A stretch of DNA of 64,000 bases from Phoenix dactylifera (lineage: Eukaryota; Streptophyta; Magnoliopsida; Arecales; Arecaceae): positions 4,701,775 to 4,765,774 of the forward strand of contig NC_052409.1 of NCBI RefSeq assembly GCF_009389715.1, read 5' to 3'. Position numbers and translations under genes: made by a program. Below, piece by piece: positions 47,512-60,721 of the stretch. Each line of letters starts with the position of its first letter. Position 1 is the first letter of the stretch. The notes below the pieces were generated by a model that worked only from the letters and a program-made list of their open reading frames with translations, made no database searches and was not told the DNA's origin.

Positions 47512-48000
47512 ATAATTTTTTTTTTAAGTACAACGGCTACTCAGTACTCACCCTACTCTAGTGTAGGAGTAGCCAACAGAATCAAGGCCTACAATCTGGC
47601 TCAGAGGCGAGGGTGCCTTGGTGTGGCCACAAGACTCCTTCAGAGTGCTGCACCGCATAGGAAGCAACCCAATCTGCAACCCTGTTCGCCTTTCGATACA
47701 CATGCACAACCTGGAACGCGCTGCAGTCTCTCAACATTAACCGGATGTCAGAAAGCAGAGGACTCGCATCCCCTCTCCATCCCTCCTCCCGTATCCAATC
47801 AATCACTGTGGCGGAATCTCCTTCTAGGATGATGTGCTCAACCCTCAGCCTCTGTTTCGCGTAGGAGATACCCTCCTAAGCTGCCCTGAGCTCTGCCCCT
47901 GTAGCTGAAAGCCCATCAATCCATCTCCCACCTGCAACAATCAGCTGTGAGTCATGACGGATCACTAGGGGTGCAAATGGGTCGGGTCGGGGTCCTGAGT
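47512..48000 (-). pseudogene. LINE RNase H domain relic, minus strand
   Basis: Read on the minus strand: VIRHDSQLIVAGGRWIDGLS and GAELRAA, a stop, then ILEGDSATVIDWI and VVHVYRKANRVADWVASY. These are the successive RNase H blocks of a plant L1-type LINE. A T run at 47518-47525 on the plus strand fits the poly(A) end. Truncated at its 5' side and interrupted; inactive. Here the A-D-W motif is intact. Confidence 0.8.
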
Positions 48001-48830
48001 GACCTCGACCCAATCCGATTTTTTGTTCGGATCCTAATTTTGGACCCAGACTCGATTTGGTTGAAGATCGGGTCGGATCCGATTCGGGGTCGGGTCGGGT
48101 TCGGGTCGGATCCGGTTCGGATCCAAATCGGGTCCAATTTTTTGTGCTTTGGGACAAAGATTTGGGCAAATCTAATTTGGTCATATTATAATTATGAGGT
48201 GCTGGGTGACCCATGCCTCAAAAGACTTGCTAAGCCATGGGTGACTTTGAGTCAGAATAGATGACCCATGACTAACTAAGTCGATCTTCAAGCCAAATGT
48301 CCTATTTTTTATCTATACGACTGATTGGACGGAACTTGGTGTCTCCCATCTCCCCTCTCACGAGGACAAAAAAAATCCCACCTTCTTCCAAAATCCAATT
48401 CCATTGCAGAAAACTGGCACATGACCCATATTCAGTTCAGTGTTCTCTCACTTTCGCCCTTCAAAAGTTAAAAGAAACAAAAACCCAAAAACAGAAGAAA
48501 AAAAAAAAAAAAAGCCAGCTACCGAGACACCAGAGGTATCAACAGTGTAGTAGATCGAGAGAGAATCCTGACGGGCCGAGTGTTCCCCCCACTTCTTTTT
48601 TTTTTTTCTCTCTCTCTCTCTCTCTCTCTCTTTCTTCGGATCCATTTGGGTCGGATCGGATCCGTTCGGTAAATCCAGATCCAACCCAAAAAATGATTCG
48701 GGTTTAATTTTAGGATCCGACTTGGACCCGCATGTCCTAAAATTCAGATGGGTCGGATCTACGCGGGTCCGGTCACCGACCGGATCACATTCGAGACTCA
48801 TTTTGGACCCGACCTAGTTGCAGTCATCCG
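47965..48830. repeat. Degenerate GGGTCGG/GGATCC-rich repeats in two arms
   Basis: 47965-48140 and 48640-48830 are built from variants of GGGTCGGATCCGG in mixed orientation. Between them lie an A run and a (TC)n run (48608-48632). The left edge (AGGGGTGCAAATGGGTCGGG) looks like the end of a plant hAT-type non-autonomous element, but no convincing matching right end was found. Frames across it are compositional artefacts. Confidence 0.5.
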
Positions 48831-48899
48831 AGACTCATTTTGGACTCTGCTATGCAGTATCTTGTGGTGCAAGAAGTAGGCTTTCCTGCTTTGCAACCC

Positions 48900-49207
48900 C
48901 AGCTTGGCCCAGTCTGTTAGTGGGCCGTCGACGGATCACCTTCCACATCTAACGCCATCCGTGTCATCATCGTTATCAAAACCCACCACAAATATTAAAT
49001 ACCACAGACCCCCCTCGTGACCATCTCCTGGAGTTCTCCGAAAGCCCTCGTATTTCTTTCTCTCTCTCTTTCTGGATCTTTGGAAAAAAAAAGAAGTCTT
49101 TTTTCTGTTTCGCCGTTCCCATTGTTCTCCCTTCGTTCTCGGCTACTCGGATCGAGAGAGAAGGCACCGATAGCGAGCGATCGAGCGATTGGATCGAAGG
49201 AGCGACG
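48900..49207 (+). promoter_or_regulatory. Proximal promoter and 5' leader of the ERD2-like gene
   Basis: A CT-rich leader (TTTCTCTCTCTCTTTCTGG region) and a GC-richer patch lead into ATG 49208. TATTAAATA at ~48992-49000 is a candidate TATA element. The transcription start is not determined. Confidence 0.4.
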
Positions 49208-52200
49208 ATGAGAGGATCGAGACGGACGATGAACGTGGTGGTGGGATGGGTGAAGCGGCAGCCGCCCAAGGTGAAGGCGTTCCTGAGCGTGGTGGCAGGC
49301 ATGGCGGCCTTGGTCTTCCTCAGATTCGTCGTTCACGACCACGACAACCTCTTCGTCGCCGCCGAGGCCGTCCACGCGCTCGGCATCTCAGTTCTAATCT
49401 ATAAGCTTACCAAGGAGAGGACCTGCGCCGGTCCGTTAGCCCCTCTCTCTAGTTTTAAGTCATCCGGTCTTTTATCGATGAAATTGGCGGTTTCTCTTCT
49501 AATTGTGGTTGCAAAGATTATCAATTTTTGTGGTTATTTGTTTGATTTGTTATTTCTGATGAAGCCGTGGAAGGTCGCAATAGTGATGTTTAGAATAGCT
49601 TGAAGATGCCCTAATCTTGATGGATCATAATGCAAGAATTACTAAAGAATATTAAAAAAAAGGTTTTCCCTTTTATTTGATAATTAGGGTTTTCAACATG
49701 TAGATATCTAGGAACTACTGGTACTATTGATGGTGGCAGTGATTTTTTAGGTCAGTACGAGTCTAATCATTTCTTTTTCATGAGGATTTTTGCTCGGTAC
49801 CTAGATTGGGATCTTGGCATAAAGAAAATTTTGGGAACAGAATATATGATTCTTTTCTCTGATTAGCGCCATAGGATCACCAAATTGGATGATTGCGAGC
49901 TTCGTTGAGATCTGTCCTTTTCAAGAAAAGGAAGTGCGAGGCTAGCCTTGTGGCAGCAATCCATGGATCAAGGGCAGTGAATCCTGTCCGTTACAAAAAA
50001 ACGAGTGGAAGCTAAAGAGTTGGTTGAAAGTTGTGATGACTCATGGTGACGTGAACAGAAAGGGTTGAAGTGGGTTTAACAAATTTTCTTGAAGTTTGGG
50101 TGGCATGGAATATTGGAATGTGACATGTAAGAACCCAGTTGCCGTTTACTGAGTTAGGTTGGGATGGCTGAGTACAAGTACCTTAAGGATATAATCGTTT
50201 TGAGCAATCATGAGGGCTACCTTGGAGTGGCAATTGTGGGCATATAAATTAATAAGTGCAGGTGGAAGTAAACAAGAGATGTTACGAATCCATTGTGTGC
50301 AGCATGTTGTTATGTTGGTAATTGTAGCTTTTGATTACTCATTTTTTTATCTAAAATTTTTGAAAAATTATCTTGCTCTAATGGTTCAAGGTCAAGTATT
50401 ATGTATGGAAGGTACACTTGCAGTTTTTAGCATAATGCTTGATATGCTTGATAGACTGTAGTGATGCCATTGTTCCATCAATATTGCCCATAGTTCAACA
50501 GTAAAACACAAAGTTGTGAGAGATCCACAGAGACTTAGGTTGACTCAGGAGATGCTATACACCTTTCTTATCTGACTTTGATGAAGATCAACAACTATTT
50601 AACTCCAGGAGTGTTTGTGCAGATAGAAAAGTTATAAGCTAGGTAATGTTCATTTTAGTTCATAGCGGAAGTTAAGATTGAGCTACTCACTTCTTCCTGG
50701 AAAAGATGACTCTGTAACTTCATTTTTGGGGTTTGTGCATGTTCAAGCAGTTAATAAATGCTATTATTTATCATTGAGATCAGACTTTTGATGAAATTAA
50801 TGATATTACATAGTTTCATAGCTGAATCTTATTGTCATTGCTGACAGGAAGTTCTTCGAATTTGATAGGTTGTCAAATTTTGTTTATTTGGATTCTTAAT
50901 TGTCTACTGAGTTACTGATTGTGTTGCAACTGCTCCGATTTCCATGGATTTATCTTTCTTAATCCATAATTTTCAAATGCTGCAGGACTTTCACTCAAAT
51001 CTCAGGATTTAACAGCTTTATTTTTAGCTGTTAGACTGTACTGCAGTGTTGTTATGGAGTATGACATACACACACTACTGGATTCTGCTACACTTCTGAC
51101 TACCCTGTGGGTTATCTATATGATTCGATTTAAACTGAAGTCAAGTTACATGGAGGATAAGGACAACTTTGCAATATACTATGTGGTAAGACATCTCTCG
51201 TCTTCTCCAACCTTCCATATTTAGAAGTTAATGTTCACTCTCTCGTTGAACTACCATACACTGGAACCTCTAACTAAGGCCTTCTGCAATGTGCTCATTA
51301 TGTCTCACTGGGCGAATGATTGATAAAACTTGCTACAATTATTTATTTTAACATGTAGGCTGAAACTTGCAGTGAATTGTATAATACTTATGTTAATAAT
51401 ATCTGAAATAAAATAAGCAGCATTCAATGTTTAGTTGGTGGATATGAAGACAAGGTGAGTGTTACTGAACCAATCAAGTGCCCAAATTGGTGATCATGCT
51501 ACGTTAACATGTTACATTGCATTTTTTCGGAAACAAAAGAATCTGCACAAGGCATAAGATTACTATTTCTGCATGGTTGTTCTTAAGTCGGAGTCCGGAA
51601 ATTGAAAAAGGAGTTCTTGTTGCTGCATAGGACTAGAAGTGTATCTTTCTCGTCACTAGTCCTTGAGGATATGGAATTTGTGTGATACAAAGTACTACTT
51701 TTTCTTGACATGATGTATATCAGTTGAACTGATGTCTTGTGCAGAATATTGGAGGTGTCTTGTTCCTTGTGCGAGCAAACCACTTATAATATGGTCTGGT
51801 AGATCATTAAGGTCTGGTGATAGCAACTGTTCTTTAAAGAATGGGTCCTCAAGATGACGTTGGACTTCACACAATGCAAAATGCTCTCCTGTGAGCTATG
51901 AAAAGCACTGGTAGCTCATAATAATTTCATATTTTCTTTGTATTGGTTTGCGCTGCTCTAGTTGTTGATGGAGGGTTGTTGCTGATGTAGTAGTTGATGA
52001 GCCTCAATCTAGAAACCTAGCACTGAATTGATGTTCTGCTTTTGCCATGCAATGCTTCGTTTCCGCTGGCACTGATACACTGCCATCGGAGTGATGCTGA
52101 TCCGTGGGTTCTTTCCTCTAGGATAGTTTATACTCTAATCAGGGGTCTTAGTTGTCTCAACAGTGTCTTCCCACAAAAAAAAGATTGAGTGGAGTGAGGG

Positions 52201-55200
52201 CTATTGGGTGTAGTACCGGAATCAAAGCTAAGAACTACTACTAGACGACGAATTGTGGGAGAACTAACTTGGGAGATTGTTGGAAAGGAAAAGAGCATGA
52301 TCACGTATCTTTCTCCTAAAACCCCTGGGGAACTAGAAGACTAGGATGGCTATGCTATGCTATGCTTATGCGAAATTTAAAATAACTTGGAATCAAACTA
52401 AGAGCAGAAAGAAAAGGAAAAGAAAAGAGAAGCAAAAAGAAGACTTCCCTGAATTGATATGCCCTCGGATGGACCATCTCGCAGGGCCTTCAGACCCTTT
52501 GCATTCTTTGGAACCGCAAAAGGTTCAAATTTTGGCCACCTTATGCAGGTATTTTTTCAGTTCTCTTCTGCAAGATATGCTTGAGCTTTGCTACCGAGCC
52601 ACTGGCGAGAGAAACTGAGTGATACTTTCTGTTTTTGGCTTCTAGAGATAGAGGTGCCCTAGCAAGCCCTAGCTTTTGTGAGAGCAATGTGAGACTAAAG
52701 AAAATCGCTAGATCTTGCTAAAAAAACAATGAAAAGTGAATAAAGTCATGAGGGACTTGGACTTTAGTTGCTTAAATGCGAGTTTTTATTTAGACGGCAA
52801 AACAATCATTGTTAGAAGGCATCTGATGGCAATGTATACACCGTCGGAAAGCGTTTGATGGTGAGACTTCTGTCGGACACCGTCGGATGACCGTGGTCTT
52901 ACCATCTGGCAGAGCCAGTCACCTGACTTGTCAGACGGGCTGAAATGTCAGATGGCTACATAACTGATGTTCTATTACTTCGGTGATTCGCTTGTCATTC
53001 AAAGATTTTGGACATTAGGTATCCTGCCACAGGAAACCTCTTGCTATAATCTGGTCCTTTGGCTGAAAATATGAGAATGCAGTATAAATGGTATGCAAAA
53101 TGCAATCATGATCAAGCCATTTTGGCAAGCCATCCTAAGGTGTAGTTAATTAGGGTACTTGGATAGTCTGTAGGGTGCCAAAAGTCAGATGTCTACATCT
53201 TTGCCATTGATAGGGGAGCTGAGAAAGTGCAACTTGATTGGGTTTTGAAGCAATTGGGTTTCAAGAAAGTGCAACTTGTAACAAATGAGGTTTGCAGCAG
53301 CATTAAGAAGCAATTGGGTTTTGAAGACTGATGATTGTGGCTTGCCTGAATGTAAAGGAAGCTCCTCTAATGACCAAAAGAGACGTTGAAGTTCAGGAGT
53401 TACATTTGTCGGACTTAGAAATGCCCTTAAGAGAGCAATAGTCATTGGCATCAGAAAAAAATATTCCCAATTACGATGTCCGATACCGGTTCCCGGCAGC
53501 ACGTGCCAGTATGGCTTGTGCCGAGCCTACACCGACGAGCGAGGGTACGGTACCGTGGGAAAGAGAAAAAGAGAAAGAGAGAGAAGGGGAGAGAGGGAGG
53601 GAAGCGGGGGCCGGCGGAGGGTGAGGCTGCGGCCGGTTCTCCTGTTTCGAACGAAACAGGGATCCGACCGCGACCTCGCCTGCCATGGCCTCCGCCGCCC
53701 CCCCTGCGGCCTCCGCCGGCCCTCCCGACCTCTCCCTCTCCCTCTCCCTCCCTTCCCCACTCGCTCTCTCTTTCCTTCTCCTTCTCCGGCTTCGGCAACG
53801 GGTCTTGTTTCCACTGTGGAACCGTACCGGTGAAGCCACCATTACGGCTCAGATCGGCCGAAACCGTCCGGTTCGAGACGGTTCCGTCGACCTTGGCCTG
53901 AACTTTTACCAGCGACGGTATTTGCTTAAGAATTTACACTAGAGATTAAAATTAAGCATGGTTGTATAGAAGATAAACAAGATGAATGGTCAGTCTTTTT
54001 CTTTTTTCGTGATTTATGGATTAGGGATATCTAGTCACAATTATCATACATCATATTGTCTACAATTTTATGAGATAGTAGTTATCTGTAGCTTTTGCAC
54101 ACTTGTCTCGTAGTGCTTCTGACTGGTGTCAATTATTTTGTTTTAGTAATGTTTCTCAGGCAGCTAAGTGGCTCCAGAAGGCATTGTTTCTGTTTTTGCG
54201 GCTTCTGCTATATTCTGCAATGTCTTTCCCAGTTTAGCTGCTTATCTTAGATCAATCATAAGTTTAAAACAGAGTTAAAGCTGGAATTTATCATATCTAT
54301 ATATATATATATATATAGTCTTGTTTGTGAAGTGCTAATAAAGTATTTTTGTCTGTCTGAACTAAAAGTTATGAAAAACCTTCTCAAACTCACTTTTGTT
54401 ACTGCATGAAACTTTTTACAGTGTGTGTGGCTGATCTGTGTGTACGATATGAATAATTTGCTTCAAGTGGCAGATTGGTTTAAGTATTTTAAGTTTATTA
54501 TAAATTTAGAACATATCTATTTATCGCTATTTGTTGATCAAAAACAAATGAAAAAAAGATATCTTAAGCATATATTTGCATGCTAATAATTGGCACAGTA
54601 TGCTGTACTTTGCCAAATCATGCTTGTGACAGGCATCGCATTTAACACTTAAATCTTTAATGATTTTGTTATAAAATACATCTTAATTGGAAGTTGGCAT
54701 CTGAAATTGGATGGTCATTTTACAATTTAAGATAGGTATCAGGTTCTTTTTTTTCTTTATTTTTCTTTTCTTTTTATTTTTTTTTGGAGGGGGAGCTGTG
54801 GGGTTGAGGTGGACTGAAGATTTTGAATCAACTGGTTGTTTGCTTTAGACTTTCCTGCAAACTGAAGAATGTACTGCAAACTTTTTCCTGCGTTTGTGGC
54901 ACTGTTGATTAAGAGACCTCATTAGCAAGTTTTTACAAAGAAGAAAACACAAGAAATATTTTATTTTATTGATTCTCAGTCCAATTACATAGCTTAACCA
55001 AGGGTACACACTTAATGCACATCAACTAGAGGCCATATTTATGTGAAGAAGGAATATGACTGAAATTAGATGGGCTGGAGGCAAGTTGAACATGAATGTT
55101 TCCTTGCTTGGATAGAGTCAAGGGAGACGTGTGGGCCACGCTCTCACTGTCTCTTTCTGTTATTGCAAGAATTGTTTTTTGCCATGGAATGTGCTAATAA

Positions 55201-58200
55201 TTGGTTTAAGTCTTGTAGACCTGGTCTTCATTTGGCTTGTTGTCTCTGTGGAAATGCGGTCCATTAGGCATTAGTGGTAGTTAATGCAGGGATGGGCAAT
55301 GGAAGGAATGCATCGTTTGCAGCAGTGGTAAGATTATTATATTATGATGGTTGGCTAGTGTCAAGCGAATTCATGAGGCCTTTAGCATTTCTTGATTGGG
55401 TTAGGGACTCTCTTAGGTTTACATTTTCATTGGGACATGGTAGACTTGGATGAAGAGAGCAATATGCATATTATTGCTGTCTGGTAAGCAATTTGAAGAA
55501 TGCTGACAGCTAGTCTTCGAGGACAAAAGCAGATCTAGTGAATTTTTAGTTTCTTTCCATGCAGGAGGAGCGGGTTTTCATTATTCTGTTTGAAGTAGGT
55601 CGGCTCTTTGGAGGCTTGATATATTTCTGGTTTAGTGACAAATTTGTTTGTTTGCTAGTTTTTTTAGGTGTTGCTGATATTTCTTGCATGACTGTTTTTC
55701 TATTTTTCATTTATTAATAATCATTATTGATTGGGGATGGAAAAAATAGAAGCATTAACTTATCAATGTCATATTCATGCTGTATCAACTTTGCCTCTAT
55801 GTGATAGCAATGCCACCTAAGATCATTATGCTCCTGCATGACATATTTAACCTTGTTACTACTGAGGATTCATGTATCGTCAGTATGGCCTATACCGACT
55901 GGTTCATTTCACTCATGCTAACCGTCTATTGACCCACATTGACCTGTATCAATGTAGAATGGACGCCGAACAGTGTCTTGGTGTGGGACCATACCATCGT
56001 GTGTGCCATACTGTGGTTTTTCAAACCTCGGTTATTATTCTGTTAGCTGTTGTTTTCTCTGTTATTTGATATATCAAGAGACTCTATCATAATGGGTCTT
56101 GTAATATGAATGATTAACCATTTATTTGTCTTGTTGAAATTTAATGTGTTTAAGCATGATGACTTGGCCTTCGCCAGCACCTTCAAGGTTGCTGTCCTTA
56201 GTAGTTAGTGCTATCGAGAGGCCGTCCAGGCATGATGTGACAATTATTTTTCATTAGAGCAACATTTTCCTCTACCCACTTGCCCTTCCAAAATCTGGGT
56301 GGGTTACCTTCATCAGAACTGGAGCATGGCCTTTTTAAATTGAAGTGACCTATCTGCTTATTTCGCGACCTTGGATTTCTAATGTACTTGAAAAAGATAA
56401 AGAGGGACCCTCAACCCACTGTGCTCTGGTTTTTCTGCTTCAATTATTTTTTTCCTTTTTCAACACATAAGTTCTCTCTGCAGCAATCAAGCTCTACTGG
56501 TCTAACTTTTCTGTTCAAGAGAAGCACCAGCCAACTTAGGACTGCGCGTTTCAATCCTTTTTTCCCCCTTTTTGCTTCAGGCAGTCTGGACTGATACAGA
56601 CTGAAGTCATTAAAAGTTTATGTAAAATTTATAACTGATAACTAGTTTTATTTGTTACAGATGTATTTCCCCTCTCTTTTATTTCTGATGAGTTCAAGTG
56701 GTTTTGTGGAAATCTCTCTCATGTGTCTGGCAATTGTTCAACTTATACTGACTTAATTGTTCAAAAGATGGGAAAGCATAAATGCACAAGGAGAGATGGT
56801 TCATCTTATAATATATTTCAGACCTTGGTTGTAACTAGATAGTGAATGGAAAAAAAATATCTCAAGTTCTGATGAAATGCAACATATGCAGCACAGATTC
56901 AACTTAGAGAGAGCAGGCACCACTTATATCTACCATAGGGAGTTCTCTCTAAAATTTATGCAATATTATTATTTTTGACATTACTGACATCAAAACTACC
57001 ATCTCTTGGTTTGTGTGAGAAAAAAGAGAATTGGCAGGCTGTATATGCTTGAGGATACTTGTATATTTTTTTGACATAAATTATAGGACTGCAAAGTTCA
57101 AACTATATCCACTTATGAGGGAAATACGATCCTGAAAATCTGGAAGTTGTTTTCTTTTCAATTTCCATTCTCCAGTATGAGGTTAAGGTAATTTAGTTTG
57201 TAATTTGTTCGTCAATCATTGGATTAATGTTGTATACTTGGATAAAGGGCCAATGATGGCACTATATAAGTTCTGCAAGCATTATAGTTTCAGCCTCCAA
57301 GATGTTATTCTGAATTGTTTATTTCATTTTATTTACTGACTTAATTATTTCTTGGTCATATTTATAAGCTTCTAGTTGTACTGAGTTGTACTTCTCTTCA
57401 TATGGATGTAGGCGGTGCCTTGTGCTGTACTAGCCCTTTTAATTCATCCTTCGACATCACATAATATTGTGAACAGGATTTTCTGGGCCTTTTGTGTTTA
57501 TTTGGAAGCTGTCTCTGTGTTACCCCAATTACATTTGATGCAAAACACAAAGGTAAATGCTGAAAAATGGTAGCCCTTGTTGTTTTAGGAAATGATTTTT
57601 TTCTCAGAATATCTTCATTTATGTTTGGCAGATTGTTGAACCTTTCACGGCTCACTATGTATTTGCATTAGGAGTTGCCAGATTTTTGAGTTGTGCACAC
57701 TGGGTCCTTCAGGTTTGATTCAGCAAGTTACCATTTTTTGAAATATCTCTTACTATTCTGAGATGTGTTTCTATTTAGATTTAATTGGTCCTACATTATT
57801 CATTATGTTTGAACATGCATGTTTTGGTATGGTGTTCTTTAAAGCAAACTCCTAAACAAATTTCAATGAATACTACAATTTTGCTTAATAAAAACTTAAA
57901 ATCTTGTATATTAGGTAAACCTTATAAGTTTAAAGATCACACTTTCATATTGTGGTTTCTGGCATGAGAAAGTTAAGCATCAAGATTGACAAACTAGATT
58001 TCTAATGAAGACTAAATCGTTTGTGTAATTAGCGATGCTGCTTAATTGTGATTTGTATCATTGCATACTTGGTGTCAATATGATGCCAGTGTTGATTGTT
58101 CTTTTGATTGTACATATTGTATGGTTATATATGCACAGTACGGCAACCACAGGCATGTTCGCTTATCATCATATATATGTTAGTATGTATATTTTGGTCT

Positions 58201-60721
58201 CATTCCATAACTTTGTTCAAATTCATATGTTATTGAAGTCTTTGCTGCCATTTAGGGCCATTGTGCAGCTATGGGAGATTTTGATGGAGGGCCTGTTCAT
58301 ATGTTACAGCATTATAATTTTGAGTTATTGGCATATTATGATCATCATGACACATTTTGTTGTATAGTAGCTAAGTATTTTGACCTGGTTGCTGGCCCGT
58401 GCCTGGAATGGAAGATTATTGTGCTAAGGTTTATCCCTTGGTACTCTGTTCTTAGTTTTCCGTGGGACATGTAGGCTTTTGATCTTCCATTTTTCCTCAG
58501 CATCACTTCTGTACTGCATTTTGGAATGGTTTAGAATTGGAGCTATATGTTTCTTATGGCCCTAGAAGTTTCTTGCTTCTTTTTTGGCTTTATCAGGTAT
58601 TTAATGCGCATTTCTTATTTGTCTGTTTTACATATGATCTTAATTGTCTCTCTCCTAACTTCCCATCTTTCATTAAGGTTTATTGCCTTGGCCGCTGTCC
58701 TTGTGATTATCTATGGTCCACGTTTTGTGGATTTTTTTTTTTTAATTCAAAATTTTGACCACTTCTAGCTTCTTGTTTGTGAATATAGTCCTCTGGTGCG
58801 GTTGTTTGGTTCTTTGCATTGTTGCTCATCCTGCTTACCTGTCATACTTTTGCATTTTGACTTATGTAGTCACTCAAAATCATCTCCTTTATGGAGTTCT
58901 CTGTTGCTGCTTATGTCTGCATCTTGTTATTGGAGATGACGAGTTGTATGATAGTTGAGGCGCAATATTGAGCAGCAGAAGGCAGATTGCTTGTTTGCAA
59001 CCTAAGACCAGCTTTTTTCTACATGCACGTCAGTGCATGTACTGTTTTTGATGGAAATCAGTGCATGCACTTTTTGCTTCTGTAGCTACCATCTTCATCC
59101 TTCACATTCTGAGTGCTCAAATATGCTTTTTGACCCAATTAAACTAATCTGACATTCTAAGGCACACTAAAAATGTGTGCTTATTTGTACAAAAGTTCTT
59201 CATTTTTTCTGCTTATTAAATCAGGGATAATATCTTTTGTTTCAATTTATATATATAATATTTCTGGTGTTTAGTAAATGTATGTAAGGTGTTTTAAATT
59301 TATGGATTGCTCGTACTTAGATATAACCTTTTCTTTCTCAACATCGAATGGATCTTTTATGCAAAATGTTGAAGTTATAAAATTATTTTAAAACCTAGAA
59401 AATGAAAAAAAAGAGAGAAGAATTCAAGAAATACTAGAGAACTAATATAAGTTAATATATATGAGGCACCATTTTTTAGTTGAATTGTTTGGTGACAATT
59501 TAACAATGAGGATTGTCGTCGTGAGAGACTTGGAACATTGCTTTACTCAGAGGCCCAGATGTGCCCCTATGTAATTGATGTGGCCGCTCATGATCAGCAC
59601 GCAGGGTTGAACACACCCTTCATCCTGTGTGCTGCCAGCTTGCCAATCATACACTGAGTGCGCACAGAGGGGCACACATGGGCATATTATTTTCCCAAGG
59701 CATATTATGGTTGGTGTGTCTTTTTACTAGCTTAACTTCTAAGATATCGACTCCAGTTAGCATTATAGGAGCGGCAATTAAATTACTGCAAACAATGTAA
59801 AAGAATGATTACGAAAGTAAAGATTAATAACATCCGAAGTATTAATTTAACTCTTGTTTTTACAAACCCATACTAGGATTGACTATTAAATTATTTAAAA
59901 TTAGCATCTCTAACTTGTTTATACAGCAAATATAAATGTTCTTGTTGAAATTAAACTGATTCTCTATTTTCTTTATTTCTATAAAATAAAGAGAACACAG
60001 TTTCTACTGTGGGTTCGTTCTTAGTTATTTAATCCTTGAGTTTAGGGACTTCATGGAATGTAAGAAGTGCTTGCTTGTGTACATGTTGAAACATAAGATT
60101 TCCTCATTTTTGTATTTTTTATGTAAAAACTGCAATGTTACATCTGAGATTAAATCCTCCTTAATAGTTGTTCTTTTTTTTTTAGTTCTTTCTTAATAGT
60201 TTGCTCAGAAAGGGAAAAAAATTATTAGGAAATAAAGAATTCCTTTTTTGGGGTGGTGGGTTGCGGTGGGGGGACTGTTGATTTGCTTTTTTACTTTCAT
60301 TTCAATCAAATATCCAGCAGAAAAATGATTTTGAATTAAAGTTAAGCTCTTAATTTCATTTGAGAAAAAAGGAATTTGTAATATTTATTGACTCTAAATT
60401 TATTTTTATGCTCCTCATTGTGTTCTTAGAATAATTTCTTATTAAAGCAAACAAATGTTGTGTTTTAGGTTGTGGATACTGGTGGACGCCTGCTGACAGC
60501 TTTAGGCTATGGGTTGTGGCCCTCCATGGTTCTTCTCTCAGAAATTGTTCAAACCTTCATCCTTGCAGACTTCTGCTACTATTACATCAAAAGGTAACTG
60601 CCAAATTTCGGTCATGAGGTGCCTTAAGGTACTAGTTGAATTCCAAAATCTCATATATCTTTTCTTTTACAGTCTTGTCGGCGGGCAATTGGTGCTACGT
60701 CTTCCTTCTGGGGTGGTATAA
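49208..60721 (+). CDS. ERD2-like (KDEL receptor family) membrane protein, 6 exons
   Basis: Exons 49208-49430, 50986-51185, 57412-57552, 57632-57712, 60469-60593 and 60673-60721 join without frame break into 819 nt, 272 residues. All introns are GT-AG. ERD2 proteins are seven-helix Golgi/ER receptors that return K/HDEL proteins to the ER. The plant ERD2-like branch has an extra N-terminal stretch, seen here (basic residues 1-22, hydrophobic ~23-40). Family signatures: LSLKSQDLTALFLAVRLY (76-93) and YLEAVSVLPQLHLM (~171-184). The C-terminal part (GLWPSMVLLSEIVQTFILAD, then CYYYIKS) holds the last helix. The final residues lack a classic lysine retrieval tail. The ERD2-like members are less studied than true ERD2, so ligand binding is not assured. 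Intron 2 is 6.2 kb and intron 4 is 2.8 kb. Confidence 0.95.
51186..57411. other. Intron 2 of the ERD2-like gene
   Basis: Mostly AT-rich, with an (AT)n run at 54297-54317 and the GC-rich fold-back at 53470-53900. The stretch 55868-56035 carries TATCG/ACCGACT-type words reminiscent of the same GTACCG-rich family. 55060-55340 has a faint RNase H-like wording that I could not confirm. No gene is supported inside. Confidence 0.5.
53470..53900. mobile_element. GC-rich fold-back (inverted-repeat) insertion in the ERD2-like intron
   Basis: A purine-rich left arm (~53560-53640) mirrors a pyrimidine-rich right arm (~53690-53790), both containing the CCGCCGGCC/GGCCGGCGG pair. At the centre, 53641-53660 is a perfect hairpin: CCTGTTTCG, loop AA, CGAAACAGG. 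Outer parts carry GGTACGGTACCG on the left and GGAACCGTACCGG on the right. The GC content contrasts sharply with the surrounding intron. Long frames here on both strands are products of this composition. Confidence 0.6.
57713..60468. other. Intron 4 of the ERD2-like gene
   Basis: AT-rich intron with short chance frames; no element or gene that I can support. Confidence 0.6.

Noticed and set aside
53451..53901. Several overlapping frames of 83-141 codons on both strands
   Set aside because: Produced by the GA/CT-rich fold-back composition; low-complexity translations only.
55060..55340. Possible LINE RNase H start (GMGNGRNASFAAVVR-like wording)
   Set aside because: Too short and too degenerate to support without alignment; no downstream RNase H blocks or poly(A) tail found.
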